23,659 nt of DNA from JAFGCR01 sp964538225 (GCA_964538225.1 CAZIDW010000015.1:1-23659), one strand, 5' to 3'; shown: positions 1 through 10,059, counted from the stretch's first letter. Numbers and translations: made by a program. Notes: a model not told the origin generated them from the sequence alone.

Positions 1-399
1 CTGACCACAACAGCCCGTCAGCCCTGTACAGCACAGACCCCTTTGGATGTACCGCAAAAGGAAAAACGGCATTACAGAAAAAAAGACGCAATCGGACGCC
101 GTGAGGCGGACGGGAAAAGCAGGGATAAGGAATCTTGGAGATTGGTTATTGTACAAGATTATTTTACAAAAATATTTTTTCATGTTCCCCATTTTTTCCC
201 TTCATATAAACAAAAAACTAATTTCATAATTTTAAAATCTGTCAAATAATAGTTGACCAAAAAACCACCAGTCTGAACATTTGATTTTTTTGTTACATTT
301 TGGATTTTAAAAAAACCGGATTAAAAATAAAAAATGATGTGATTTTGCCTGAGTATTTTTTGACCACCATAAATAGTTGAACGTGTCAATTACAACCAA
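1..399. other. Left edge and AT-rich upstream region, no recognisable gene
   Basis: No gene can be supported here. Frame 3 is open from the window edge to a TGA at 102-104 and has a basic tail (KKRRNR), so it could be the C-terminal end of an upstream gene. Frame 1 is also open from the edge to 249, but its second half is AT-rich and low in complexity. Neither translation is recognised. From about 105 the sequence becomes strongly A+T-rich with runs of A and T and leads into the promoter at 400. Confidence 0.4.
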
Positions 400-428
400 T
401 TGATAAATCAGAGAGAATTTGGTATAAT
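400..428 (+). promoter_or_regulatory. Extended -10 sigma-70 type promoter for the surface-protein operon
   Basis: The -35 is TTGATA (400-405). A 17-bp spacer follows, then a perfect TATAAT (423-428) preceded by TGG, giving an extended -10. Transcription would start near 435, only about 17 nt before the ATG at 452, and this leader has no Shine-Dalgarno sequence. The next genes follow with gaps of 4 to 60 nt, so this may be the main promoter for the block up to about 11.8 kb. Confidence 0.75.
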
Positions 429-451
429 ACTAAGATTTAATAAAAACAAAC

Positions 452-1528
452 ATGAAACGATTCGGACTCATCCTCACCACCCTTGGCCTCTTTGCCCTCA
501 GCGTTTACCTGGCCTTCCAGCAGGGCAGCGCGTCGCTTGCGACCCCTCCGGTCGAAGGTGTATTACATGGCGCGGCAGTCAGCCCGCTTGTCTACGTCGG
601 CTTTAAAGCGGTGGTGGCAAAATGGTTTGTAGCGGTCATGAACAGCCTGCTGATTCTGACCGGCAAAAGCGTCCTTCTCTCCATCATCCTGCTGGCGCTG
701 CTGGTCGAACTCGTCCTCCTTTACCCGAGCTTCCGCATTCAGCTTAAACAAAAAAAGATTCATCTGTTCCACAAAAAACTGGTGGACCGGTTCAATAAAG
801 GCGAATTGTCCGTTAGCCAGACCGAAGACGAACTGCACAAGCTTTATGACGTCAACGAAAAGATCCATTATCGTGGCGCCACCATGGTGATGATTCAGGT
901 CGCTTTGCTTTTTTTCACGTTCTGGGGTCTGAATCTGATGGTAAAAGCGCCCGGCTTACTCACCGGTTCCTGGAGTATTTTAAATTTCAGCCTGCTCAAC
1001 GCCCCCGCCACTTACGCTTTACCGCTGGCGGCCGCTTTGATCTATTTCACCCATGCCTGTATTAAAATTTATTTTAAACAGAAAGAGGATTACATCAGTT
1101 CAGCTCAGGTCACCATCGCGGCTCTGTTCGCGGTGATCGGCGCGGTAATCGTGTATGTGTTTGCCGGCGTGTTTGCCGTCGCGCTCACGATTTACTTCAT
1201 CACACTTGTTACATTCGCGACCATCCGTTACATCGTGGTGGAACAGCACGCGCGGGACTGGGGTCAGTTCGCCCAGCGCGAACTGATGCAGATGCTGCGC
1301 GACGCCGGCCCGCACAAAAGCCGGTTTGAATATTTCTCCAGAAAATGGAATCACATCCCGATTGTGCGGCATATCAATTTTAATTTACTGGAAGAAGGCC
1401 TGTCGATGACAATCGGCTTGCTTTTAGCCCTTTCCTTTTTTGGCGCTTTCCAGAAAGCCGACAATCCATACACCGCTCAAAACAGCCATCCGGCGAAAGC
1501 GGTGGTCGAAGTAACTCACCTCGATTAG
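452..1528 (+). CDS. Divergent YidC/Oxa1-family membrane protein insertase
   Basis: This 358-residue polytopic protein resembles YidC/Oxa1/Alb3 insertases, which move helices of membrane proteins into the bilayer. It has a hydrophobic N-terminal segment (5-23), a first core helix (about 73-92), a charged cytoplasmic hairpin (about 95-140) ending in a LHKLY stretch, a second core helix (about 142-163), and further helices near 185-205, 217-260 and 325-345. This order of helix, charged hairpin and helix is typical of the family. The basic groove arginine expected in the first core helix (pattern LLVRLLLLP) appears as Glu86 (LLVELVLLYP). The long periplasmic domain of proteobacterial YidC is absent. 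The start lies 17 nt after the predicted transcript start. It heads an operon of anchored surface proteins, so it may serve them. Another Oxa1-superfamily paralogue is possible. Confidence 0.58.
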   Translation: MKRFGLILTTLGLFALSVYLAFQQGSASLATPPVEGVLHGAAVSPLVYVGFKAVVAKWFVAVMNSLLILTGKSVLLSIILLALLVELVLLYPSFRIQLKQKKIHLFHKKLVDRFNKGELSVSQTEDELHKLYDVNEKIHYRGATMVMIQVALLFFTFWGLNLMVKAPGLLTGSWSILNFSLLNAPATYALPLAAALIYFTHACIKIYFKQKEDYISSAQVTIAALFAVIGAVIVYVFAGVFAVALTIYFITLVTFATIRYIVVEQHARDWGQFAQRELMQMLRDAGPHKSRFEYFSRKWNHIPIVRHINFNLLEEGLSMTIGLLLALSFFGAFQKADNPYTAQNSHPAKAVVEVTHLD

Positions 1529-1532
1529 ATTT

Positions 1533-3054
1533 ATGAAGACCCAAAAACGAAATCCAGAGGGGAACATTAAAAAAATAAGCAAGTATACTTTGCTGGCCGC
1601 TTTGGCAATCCTGCTGGTCGGCGGCGTGATTCTGTTCAATGGCCGTGAGGACAGTACGATGTACCGGGCTTATATTGAGCCAGAGGATCAGGAAGGAGAT
1701 GATGAAGGCGGGTTGCCAATAGACCCTGAAATAGGGGATTCGGACAGTGATGGGGATGGGGTCCCTGATGTGGATGACAATTGCCCAAACACTGCCAATC
1801 CGAATCAGACTGATTCAGATAATGATGGGCTGGGCGATGCCTGTGATGATTGCCCCCATGACCGGAACAATGATTCAGATGAAGATGGTGTGTGCGGAAA
1901 CGTGGATAATTGTCCGGATATTTCAAATCCTGATCAATCCGATAGGGATAGGGATAATATCGGTGATGCCTGTGATGATTGCCCGGATGACATCTATAAC
2001 GACCGGGATGGAGACGGCGCGTGCGGTAATGTTGACAACTGCCCGAATACTTCCAATCAGGATCAGGCTGATAACGACCGGGATGGCATTGGTGATGTTT
2101 GTGATAATTGTATTGACGATGCGAATCCGAACCAAACCGATTCCGATGATGATGGAGTCGGCAATGCCTGTGACAACTGCCCCGACACTTATAACCCCGA
2201 CCAGACCGATTCCGATGATGATGGAGTGGGCGATGCTTGTGACAATTGCCCTGATATACATAATATTGNNNNNNNNNNNNNNNNNNNNNNNNNNNNNNNN
2301 NNNNNNNNNNNNNNNNNNNNNNNNNNNNNNNNNNNNNNNNNNNNNNNNNNNNNNNNNNNNNNNNNNNNAGTCGAATTCCGATGACGATGAATTTGGCGAT
2401 GCCTGCGACAACTGCCCCGACACCCCTAACTCCGACCAAACCGATGCGGATGATGATGGAGTGGGCGATGCTTGTGACAATTGCCCTGATATACATAATA
2501 TTGAGCAGGATGATTTAGATGGCGACGGCATTGGTGACCCTTGTGATGATGATCGTGATGGGGATGGATATCCGAATGATCAGGATTCCTTTATATCTGA
2601 TCCGAATGAATGGTCAGATAGCGACAATGATAATGTAGGGGATAACAGTGATAATTGTTTAGAAGTAAGAAATTATAATCAGTCGAATTCCGATGACGAT
2701 GAATTTGGCGATGCCTGCGACAACTGCCCCGACACTTCTAACCCCGACCAGATCGATTCCGATGGGGATGGAGTGGGGGATGCCTGCGACAACTGCCCCG
2801 ACACTTCTAACTCCGACCAAGCCGATGCGGATAACGATGGAGTGGGGGATGCGTGTGAGGAGCAGCAGATGGTGGAATTAAATATAGATATCAATACCAT
2901 TATTCAAATCGCTTCCTGGTATGTAACCAATGCACAACTTACGCCAGAAGAACTAACTCTTTACGACATTGATCCACCTGGTGAGCCCAATGGTGTTTTT
3001 GATATCAATGACGTCATTGCACTAGCTGCCATTTATATAGCTCAAAATCAATAA
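1533..3054 (+). CDS. Membrane-anchored thrombospondin type 3 repeat protein with dockerin-like C-terminus (interrupted by assembly gap)
   Basis: The protein starts with a basic segment and one membrane helix (about 18-36), so it is probably a signal anchor with the rest outside the cell. The motif MYRAYI (43-48) and an acidic linker follow. Then come many calcium-binding thrombospondin type 3 repeats of the form DxDxDGxGDxCDNCPDxxNxxQ. The last 60 residues lack cysteine and carry two helix-loop units with the loop DIDPPGEPNGVFDINDV, which resembles a type I dockerin with a degenerate first half. The gene is cut by 100 Ns (2269-2368). The frame before the gap differs from that after it, so the true missing length must be a multiple of three, which points to one gene, not two. 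With the predicted 177-bp fill it would encode 532 residues. It follows the insertase gene by 4 nt and has no Shine-Dalgarno sequence. Confidence 0.85.
2214..2735 (+). repeat. Near-tandem repeat in TSP3 coding region, 55-bp exact copies on both sides of the gap
   Basis: The 55 bases ending at the gap (2214-2268) recur exactly at 2449-2503. The 55 bases starting after the gap (2369-2423) recur exactly at 2681-2735. The base just outside each copy differs, so both matches are exactly 55 nt. The segment 2504-2680 (177 nt, 59 codons) joins the second copies and is the natural candidate for the missing sequence. The two post-gap copies are 312 nt (104 codons) apart. Confidence 0.9.
2269..2368. other. 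Assembly gap of 100 Ns
   Basis: Exactly 100 N characters, the usual placeholder for a scaffold gap of unknown length. It lies inside the TSP3 repeat gene and is explained by the repeats around it. The reading frame requires a true length divisible by three. Confidence 0.99.
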
Positions 3055-3066
3055 CTTTTTTAAATC

Positions 3067-4758
3067 ATGCAAGAAGACGTCAATAAAAATAATCATCATT
3101 TAATCCGAATCCTGTTGTGGACAGTCGTTGTCCTTGGGATTGTGCTGGTCGGCTATTTTGCCTCCCGTGATACGGGGTTGCTTAAGGCGGAGCTGACCCA
3201 GGTAGGCAATCCGAGCAATACCGATAAAGTCCTGTATATACCGGATAATTATACGGCCCATTCACCACAGTCTGCTGATACTGTTTCGGTTATGGTCGGA
3301 GGAAGTGGAATCGGTGAATCGGTATTATCAATTCAGGCTCATTTTTGGTACAACCCGGATGATCTGACGTTTAATGCGGATGACTGCATGAGTTTTAACG
3401 GCACGGCTATTGCCAGCCCGATGATCAGTCAGTGTACGATTGTAGAAGAAGATGCAGATACGAATCGTTTAGAAGTGCAGATTGTGACGCTTAGTCCGGC
3501 TAATGCGCAGGTTGGCGAGGCATTGTTTAAATTAAAATTCAGCGTCCGCGGTGGGTTGGCGGAAGGGCATTCCACCGAAATCAACAATATTTGGATCGAA
3601 GCCAAAAACGAGGAAGCAACAGTAATCAATACAATTACTTCTGATGATTTCGGCACAGGGCAGATTACCATCATTGAAGAGGAAGAGGTCGACAAATGCG
3701 CCAATGTGGATTGCGGTGATTATGGCGATTGTGATTCGAATACCGGCAATTGTGTTTGCAATACTGGTTATGCCGGTCCTTTATGCGGCACTTGTGCCGA
3801 CGGTTATACCGGTTATCCGAATTGTGTGCTGAATATTTTTGACAGTCTGCTCAGTATCGAATTGGAAGTCGAAGAATATCCTGGCGAAAACGCCGTGACC
3901 GTCCATCCCACCGACAGCCTGGGTATGGTGGCGATGGGTACGTTTGATGATGGGGCGGGCGGAACGACTGAACAAATCCTCAACTTCCGCGATGTAACAT
4001 GGATTGCCGAACCCGTGAATCGCCTAAACGATGCGGCGCTGGCCGCCGGGCGGCTGGAGCGGGGCGATGCACCGGGGGTGGCGGAAGTGTTTGTGGAAGC
4101 TCAGCGCCCGGATGATAGCATTGTCCGCAGTAACACACTTTCCGTCAATGTACCGGCAGGTCCGCTCATTGAATACGCGCGCATCATCGGTTCGGCTACC
4201 GAAGAACGGGGCGGCCGGTTCAATTTAAGTGTGAAGGTCAGCGACGCGGATGAGATCTCTGATATTCAGGATATGCGCACCCTCATCGTCCGTTCCGAGT
4301 TCGATACGTATAACGAGATCAACAGCGATCCGAATAAAGTGGTGTTCTCCACCGACCCATTCACCGCGAACGAAGTGGAAGTCATTAACGAGGAAGCCGA
4401 AGGAGGTGAGGAGCCTCAGGACGATCTTCAATACTTCAAGGTTTACAGCATCAACGTGGATGTGCCTGAAAACGCCCAGCTAACCGATGGCGCTTACAAA
4501 CTCCTTCTTGAAATCACCGACACACAGGGCCGGCTGGCCACGGCCGTATTACCTATATATATAGGCGCTCCGGCCACCGGTGATGTCAGTGGCGACGGAC
4601 AGCTGTCCCCGCTGGATGTGGCGCTGGCGTTTCAGATCGCCAATGGCGAACTCGACCCGACCGAGAACCAGCTGCAGGCCGCGAACATGGACGGCGTGGA
4701 TGGCGTCACTTTGTTTGATGTCGTGCTTTTGTTTTACGAAGTGACCCAACAGAATTAA
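3067..4758 (+). CDS. Anchored surface protein with cohesin, EGF-like, Ig-like and C-terminal dockerin modules
   Basis: The 563-residue protein has a short cytoplasmic start, one membrane helix (about 13-32), and the juxtamembrane motif LLKAEL (38-43). A cohesin-like beta-sandwich follows (about 50-200, with the SIQAHFWYNPDDLTF strand and a VGEALFKLKFSV strand). A cysteine-rich EGF-like segment lies at about 209-252. Two Ig-like regions follow (about 255-375 and 380-500). The C-terminus (about 504-561) is a clear dockerin: the calcium loop GDVSGDGQLSPLD and a second loop around NMDGVDGVTLFD, each followed by a helix. Carrying both cohesin and dockerin means it could act as an adaptor that binds and is bound. 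It lies 12 nt after the TSP3 gene, has no Shine-Dalgarno sequence, and no enzyme domain is visible. Confidence 0.78.
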   Translation: MQEDVNKNNHHLIRILLWTVVVLGIVLVGYFASRDTGLLKAELTQVGNPSNTDKVLYIPDNYTAHSPQSADTVSVMVGGSGIGESVLSIQAHFWYNPDDLTFNADDCMSFNGTAIASPMISQCTIVEEDADTNRLEVQIVTLSPANAQVGEALFKLKFSVRGGLAEGHSTEINNIWIEAKNEEATVINTITSDDFGTGQITIIEEEEVDKCANVDCGDYGDCDSNTGNCVCNTGYAGPLCGTCADGYTGYPNCVLNIFDSLLSIELEVEEYPGENAVTVHPTDSLGMVAMGTFDDGAGGTTEQILNFRDVTWIAEPVNRLNDAALAAGRLERGDAPGVAEVFVEAQRPDDSIVRSNTLSVNVPAGPLIEYARIIGSATEERGGRFNLSVKVSDADEISDIQDMRTLIVRSEFDTYNEINSDPNKVVFSTDPFTANEVEVINEEAEGGEEPQDDLQYFKVYSINVDVPENAQLTDGAYKLLLEITDTQGRLATAVLPIYIGAPATGDVSGDGQLSPLDVALAFQIANGELDPTENQLQAANMDGVDGVTLFDVVLLFYEVTQQN

Positions 4759-4785
4759 CCCAAAAAACAACCAACCCCATTTATC

Positions 4786-7700
4786 ATGGAAAACGAAAAC
4801 TTAAATACAGAATTTAACCCAATGGAGGACCCAATGGAGGACCCAATCGTTGACCCGGTCGAAAATACAAATGATTCGACTAGTGGGTCTACAACCGGAC
4901 CTACAATGGGACCTGCGATAGAGGAAAACATTCCTCAGAGCCAGGCACAGACCGAGATGCCGCTCGAGGCGTCGTCCGCCAGACCGGAAAAATCAGCGTC
5001 TGAACCGGTTCCGGAACCACCCCGTCCGAAAAGACGGTGGCTGCAGTACACCCTGTTCAGCCTGCTCGCCTTGGTTGTGGCGGGCGTGGGCTATCTGGGT
5101 TACACCAATCCCCAGCTGTTCCGGGCGGCCATCACGGAACAGGCAGAGGTGCCAGCGGGAGAGGCCAAACTCTACATTCCGAATTACGAGGCCAGCCCGC
5201 AGGACAGCGGGAATATCGCGGTAAAGACTAAAGGAATGGCTGCAGGGGATGAGGAACAGGTGCACAGCGTCCAGTTTACTCTGAAATACCAGCCGGTGGA
5301 CGCACTGACTTTTAATGAAAATTCTATCGTCTTTGACGAGGACACCGCTTTTCAGTCCGCGGACCTTGAAGGCGTGAACACCAACACGTCCGGCCAGGTG
5401 ATCGTGTCGTTCTTTTCGAACGACGGGGTGCTGGTGGATGCCAATGACATGGTGCTTTTTAAACTAAACACCACCGTCAGCGGCCCGGCCGGCAGTATTA
5501 TCACCATGGAGGCGGAAGATGTGGAAGTGGTGATTAAAGACAATGACCAGTTTGTGGTCAGCGATTATTTCACGGCAGTCGATGCCGGTTCCATTGAACT
5601 GGTGACCCAGGCTAACCTGCGCGTTCTGAACGCCGAAGCGCTGGACAGTACCCATGTACTGGTGCGCTTTTCCGACCTTCTGAGCAACATCGGCACCCCG
5701 ATGGATTACTGGCTGAATGGCTGCAATGGTTCTGTCCACCCGTCCAATATAGAAAGCGGGTTTGACCAGGGCTATGATCAGAGCACGGTTGTCCTGACCA
5801 CAGAAACCCAGGATCCCGGTGTGGCTTACCCGTTATGCGTTAATACTGCCGGTGACATAGAAGGAAATACAGAAGGGGGACTGGATGAGGATTATAACCA
5901 GGCCAGCTTTTTCGGCTTCGGTCAGGGTATGGGCGGTCTCAGTGATTTTACCATGCTTAACGCCGAGGCTACGGATTACGGCACGATTCAGATCGCCTTC
6001 AGCGACGCGGTCGAAGAAGCGTCCGTGAGCGCGGACAGCTTCACGGTCGGTGTGGTCGGCGGCGCCGGCAATCAGGTGCTGAATGCCGTTGCCAATGGCG
6101 ATGGAGTGGAACTGACGGTGAACGACCCTCTTTTAAAACGAAATACTTATATCATCACCGTGAATGACGCGGTGCGCCGTGCCAGTGATAATGAAGTCAT
6201 CGGCGTTTCCAAAATCGCCCTGAGCGGTTACAAAAACGGCCCACGATTGGTGGGCGCGACTTTTGCTGACAATGCAAACCTGACCCTCACTTTTGATGAA
6301 GGCATAGAAGCCAGTGGCGCGATCGGCGATATGGTCGTCACGGGCCAGAGCGGGGTGAGTGTGGCCGTGCTGGCGGATTACACGGTCAGCGGAAATACTG
6401 TCACCGTTTCCGGCCTCGGCGCCCTGAACAGCCCCGACGGGACCGAGATAAATTACACCGTGGTGCTGAACACCAATGTAGGCAACGGTGACATTGTTGT
6501 CGATGCGAATCATAACCGTCTGCCCGTGTGGGAATACGGCAGTGTGAACGGTCCCGGCGGGATCGGCGAGGTGGAAGTGACCCGTAAAAACACCCTCCAG
6601 ATCAATCCCGGCACCGTGGCGTTCGGCGACGTGGATAATGGCGATGTGGAAGTGATGCGTTACGATAATGATTTAAACAAAACAAACCTAACTGTGTCTA
6701 ACGTTTCGGTTGCCGAAGACGGGAAGCTCGTGGTGGTCACCAGCCAGGCCTTTGAACCGGAAAACCATTACCTGGTCCGTGTGGGCGCCAGTCCGTCTAT
6801 GGGAGTGGGTCATTTCGCAATCGAGACATTTGAATTGGTAAGCGCCCAGGCCACGGAAGCGGATAAAGTGATGGTGACCTTTTCAGAAAACATCGACCAG
6901 TCCACCATCGAAGCGAATGCGTTTGTGATTGACGGCGGCCTGTCGGTAGAAGGCGCCACGGTGCAGGCCGGTTTTACCCAAGTCCTTTTAAGCCTTGATG
7001 CCGACATGGATGCCGGACAAGTCTATGTGGTGCGGGCTGACACGGGTTCTGACGGTGTGCGTTCGTTTTTCGGCGGTAAAACTTTAACGCCGTACGCGGG
7101 CGCGCTGGCCGGATACCAGACCCTGGCGGGCCAGAGCGATGTCCAGCTGGAATCCATTGACGTGAATTCCGGCACCGAACTCGTACTCCATTTCTCCGGC
7201 AACCTCGATGCCGACACCGTCACTCCGGTGAATATCCGCATCGAGCGGTTTGTACAGGGGGGTATTGAACCGCTTACTATTACCGCTGTCGAGATGATCG
7301 ACGAAAGCACCGTTCGTTTAACAACCGGTAATCAGGTGTCCGACGCGAATTATTTTGTCGGTTTTGCCGGTGTGAAAGACGCGGATGGTTTACTGCTCGG
7401 CAACACCCGTGTGCTGAATTTCTTCGGCTACACGGTGCCTCCTGTCCGCATCGGTAACCTGACCCCCAATGCCGTGACCAATGAAGTGGACCAGGTGATC
7501 ATCGTACTCGGTGAAAACCTTGATATTATCGTGGAAGCCCGTTTAGGCGATGCACAGGTCAGCATTACGGAACAGACGGAAGGCGCGCTGAACCTGATCA
7601 TCCCCGCGGGATTTGACGCGGATATCTACGACCTCACCCTGGTCAACCAGGCCGGTGAAACAAAAGTCATGTCACAGGCGCTGGCCGTGACCCTGCCGGA

Positions 7701-10047
7701 TCAGCCCATGCGCATCGTTTCCGATAATTCCCGCGCCATCCCCAATCGCGTCCCGCCCGACGGCGAGACCGAGGTCACGTTCTGGGTGCAGGTGGAAGAC
7801 CCCCTGGACCTTGCGAGTGTGGACAGCGTGACCATCGACCTGGAGGCCATCGGCGGCAGCCGGACTCAGGAAATGGAAAAAGACACCGGCCTTCAGCCCC
7901 GATTTAAACAATATTATACTTACACCACCACCGTGGATCCGGTCACCCCCACACAGGATGAGCCGTACGAACTGACCGTGGAAGCCAAAAAAGGCGCGGA
8001 AGCGGTGCAGGGAACGGTTTCCCTTTATGTGACCCGCGACGTGCTTGGCAGTGTAGCTCCGGTATTTGACCAGGTCTATCTGAACCCGGGCACGGTGCCG
8101 CCGGACAACCTGACAGAAGTCACGATTTCCGCTAAAGTCACGGATCCGGACGGCGCGGATACCATTACTTCTGTCGTGGCGGATCTGGGGCCCTTAGGCA
8201 TCGGTTTTGTCAGCCTCGGCAAACTGGAAGTCGCGGGGCAGGCGGATGAACAGGTCACGGGCTGGTACGCCTCTGAACCGTTCACTGTCCCCGAAGCCAC
8301 GGAAGAAAAGAACTATACTTTAACGGTCAGCGCGACCGATACCACGGGCGAAAGTTCGACGGCGGAGGTCCAGCTGAACGTCTCTACTACCCTCACCGCT
8401 CCGACCATCGACCCGGACCGCAGTTATATCGGCCCGCGCCGGTCCGTCCCCAAAGACGGTAAGACCCCGTTCTCCATCCACGCGATGGTGGGCGACCCGA
8501 ACGGTGTAGCGGATATCGATACGGTGAACGCGTATTTTGGCACATTAGGCCTTTCTCCGGTTACGCTGATGCGCGATCCGAACGCTTCAGAAAACGCGAA
8601 AAAAGCCCTGTATTCCTCAGAAGACATCACCATCCCACGCAGCACGCCGCTGGGCGTGCATGAGATCGAGGTGGTCGCCACCGACCAGGGCGGCGGCACC
8701 GGCAGTCTCATCCTGCAGGTGGATGTGACGGAAAAAGATCTGATGGGCGACGCGCCGCTGATTTTTTCCGACAAGGCTTATACCAATCCCCGGCTGGCCA
8801 TCAACGACGGCCAGACCTCTATTACTTTATATACATTTGTGCGGGATGACGATGATGACCTGGATTCCGTGGTCGTGAATCTGAGCGGTGTCGGCCAGGT
8901 CGGCGCGGAGACCCCGCCTGACTTCCAGGAAGCCGATGCCAGCCAGCCAGCCGGCGGCGGAGCCGGCGGAGGACAAGGTCAGGCCACCTGTCCGACCGGT
9001 TCTAACACCATCGTGTGCATGCAGCCCAGCTTCAGGGAAGGGCGCGACGGTCAGTGGTTCATCCTGCCCGATGTCGTGATCTCCTCCAATACTCCTGCCA
9101 GTTCCCAGCCGTATGAAGTGGAAGTAATCGCCGCCGACATGACCGGCAAGACCGCGCGCGGCACGATTCCGGTGCTGGTCAGCGACAGTGAAGGGTTTGA
9201 ACAGGACAGCCGCCCGCCGGAGATCGTGGCCGCGGTGCCCATCAGCGACACAGCGGTGGAAGTGGTGTTCAGCGAGGAGATGTCCGCCCTTACATTGGCT
9301 TCAGACGGCAGTGATTTTGTGGTTACCGCCCGCAATAACGTGAGCGAAAAACTCAATGTGCTGGGTGCCACCATCAATGCCACCGGCGACGTGGTCACCC
9401 TGACCACCGTGACCCAGGAACCGGGCAGAGAATACGTGCTGAGCGCCGGCAAACAGCTCACGGATATATCCGGCATCTCCCTGGTGCCCGGCCAGGCCAG
9501 CCGCGTGTTTTTCGCGGGTTTTGAGGACAGCGTCAAACCTCCGGTCATCCATTATGTGTCCGCCACGGACATCGATACGGTAGAAGTGGAATTCCAGGAA
9601 AATCTCCGCCCCTCCAGCGTGAAGACCGGAGCAGGCCAAAAGGATTATGACATCGAGATCTTTGAAAGCGACACATCCGTGCCGCTGCCGGTTACCGCCG
9701 TGCGTTTCAGTGAATCCGGCAAGTTGCTGGAAGTCAAGACCGGACAGCAGCAGTCCGGCCAGCGATATCGCCTCCAGCTTGAAAACATCGCATCCGCGGC
9801 CGGCGTGAAGCTGAAATCCGCAGTCGCCAAATTTTTTAAAGCCATCAATATCCGCGCGGTTCAACGGGTTAATTTAAGCAACGCGGCCGACCTGAACGGC
9901 GACGGCAAAGTGGATTTTGTGGATTTTACCATGTTTTCTTCTGTGTACGGCCAGGTGTTCATCAACGGCGGTGCGGAAGACCAGGGACTGAGCCCTCAGG
10001 CGCCGGATCCGGATTCGACCGTTCCGCATACTGAAGCCACTAACTAA
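4786..10047 (+). CDS. Giant (1753 aa) anchored surface protein with cohesin, many Ig-like domains, IPT/TIG domain and dockerin half-repeat
   Basis: An acidic, Pro-rich cytoplasmic tail (1-80) contains a small tandem repeat (PMEDPMEDP). After a basic RPKRR stop comes a membrane helix (about 87-106), then the motif LFRAAI (111-116). A cohesin-like domain spans about 128-267. It is followed by at least five Big_5/SwmB-like Ig domains (about 277-880, each starting like LNAEATDYGTIQIAFSDA) and an IPT/TIG-like domain (about 886-970). Four related repeats then start with a Y/A-x-NP-R/G-x-VPPDG-like phrase (about 978-1465), followed by two more Big_5-like domains (about 1477-1690). The end has one dockerin-type calcium loop, DLNGDGKVDFVDF (about 1702), and a Pro-rich tail. 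It is probably a long stalk or adhesin exposed outside the cell. No enzyme motif was seen. It sits 27 nt after the previous gene. Confidence 0.78.
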   Translation: MENENLNTEFNPMEDPMEDPIVDPVENTNDSTSGSTTGPTMGPAIEENIPQSQAQTEMPLEASSARPEKSASEPVPEPPRPKRRWLQYTLFSLLALVVAGVGYLGYTNPQLFRAAITEQAEVPAGEAKLYIPNYEASPQDSGNIAVKTKGMAAGDEEQVHSVQFTLKYQPVDALTFNENSIVFDEDTAFQSADLEGVNTNTSGQVIVSFFSNDGVLVDANDMVLFKLNTTVSGPAGSIITMEAEDVEVVIKDNDQFVVSDYFTAVDAGSIELVTQANLRVLNAEALDSTHVLVRFSDLLSNIGTPMDYWLNGCNGSVHPSNIESGFDQGYDQSTVVLTTETQDPGVAYPLCVNTAGDIEGNTEGGLDEDYNQASFFGFGQGMGGLSDFTMLNAEATDYGTIQIAFSDAVEEASVSADSFTVGVVGGAGNQVLNAVANGDGVELTVNDPLLKRNTYIITVNDAVRRASDNEVIGVSKIALSGYKNGPRLVGATFADNANLTLTFDEGIEASGAIGDMVVTGQSGVSVAVLADYTVSGNTVTVSGLGALNSPDGTEINYTVVLNTNVGNGDIVVDANHNRLPVWEYGSVNGPGGIGEVEVTRKNTLQINPGTVAFGDVDNGDVEVMRYDNDLNKTNLTVSNVSVAEDGKLVVVTSQAFEPENHYLVRVGASPSMGVGHFAIETFELVSAQATEADKVMVTFSENIDQSTIEANAFVIDGGLSVEGATVQAGFTQVLLSLDADMDAGQVYVVRADTGSDGVRSFFGGKTLTPYAGALAGYQTLAGQSDVQLESIDVNSGTELVLHFSGNLDADTVTPVNIRIERFVQGGIEPLTITAVEMIDESTVRLTTGNQVSDANYFVGFAGVKDADGLLLGNTRVLNFFGYTVPPVRIGNLTPNAVTNEVDQVIIVLGENLDIIVEARLGDAQVSITEQTEGALNLIIPAGFDADIYDLTLVNQAGETKVMSQALAVTLPDQPMRIVSDNSRAIPNRVPPDGETEVTFWVQVEDPLDLASVDSVTIDLEAIGGSRTQEMEKDTGLQPRFKQYYTYTTTVDPVTPTQDEPYELTVEAKKGAEAVQGTVSLYVTRDVLGSVAPVFDQVYLNPGTVPPDNLTEVTISAKVTDPDGADTITSVVADLGPLGIGFVSLGKLEVAGQADEQVTGWYASEPFTVPEATEEKNYTLTVSATDTTGESSTAEVQLNVSTTLTAPTIDPDRSYIGPRRSVPKDGKTPFSIHAMVGDPNGVADIDTVNAYFGTLGLSPVTLMRDPNASENAKKALYSSEDITIPRSTPLGVHEIEVVATDQGGGTGSLILQVDVTEKDLMGDAPLIFSDKAYTNPRLAINDGQTSITLYTFVRDDDDDLDSVVVNLSGVGQVGAETPPDFQEADASQPAGGGAGGGQGQATCPTGSNTIVCMQPSFREGRDGQWFILPDVVISSNTPASSQPYEVEVIAADMTGKTARGTIPVLVSDSEGFEQDSRPPEIVAAVPISDTAVEVVFSEEMSALTLASDGSDFVVTARNNVSEKLNVLGATINATGDVVTLTTVTQEPGREYVLSAGKQLTDISGISLVPGQASRVFFAGFEDSVKPPVIHYVSATDIDTVEVEFQENLRPSSVKTGAGQKDYDIEIFESDTSVPLPVTAVRFSESGKLLEVKTGQQQSGQRYRLQLENIASAAGVKLKSAVAKFFKAINIRAVQRVNLSNAADLNGDGKVDFVDFTMFSSVYGQVFINGGAEDQGLSPQAPDPDSTVPHTEATN

Positions 10048-10059
10048 AAACCTGAAAGC

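Noticed and set aside
43..249. 68-codon reading frame at the left edge
   Set aside because: It runs into A+T-rich low-complexity sequence, resembles no protein and has no start signal. A different frame open to 104 is equally likely to be coding.
1636..2900. Long open frames opposite or out of frame with the TSP3 repeats
   Set aside because: They are by-products of the biased repeat codons (GAT, GAC, TGC, AAC). The Asp/Cys-rich TSP3 reading is the recognisable one.
1747..3054. Second separate gene starting at 1747 and spanning the gap
   Set aside because: Only its part after the gap is sensible. Before the gap this frame is nonsense rich in Met and Ile. The frame switch is explained by the wrong length of the N filler.
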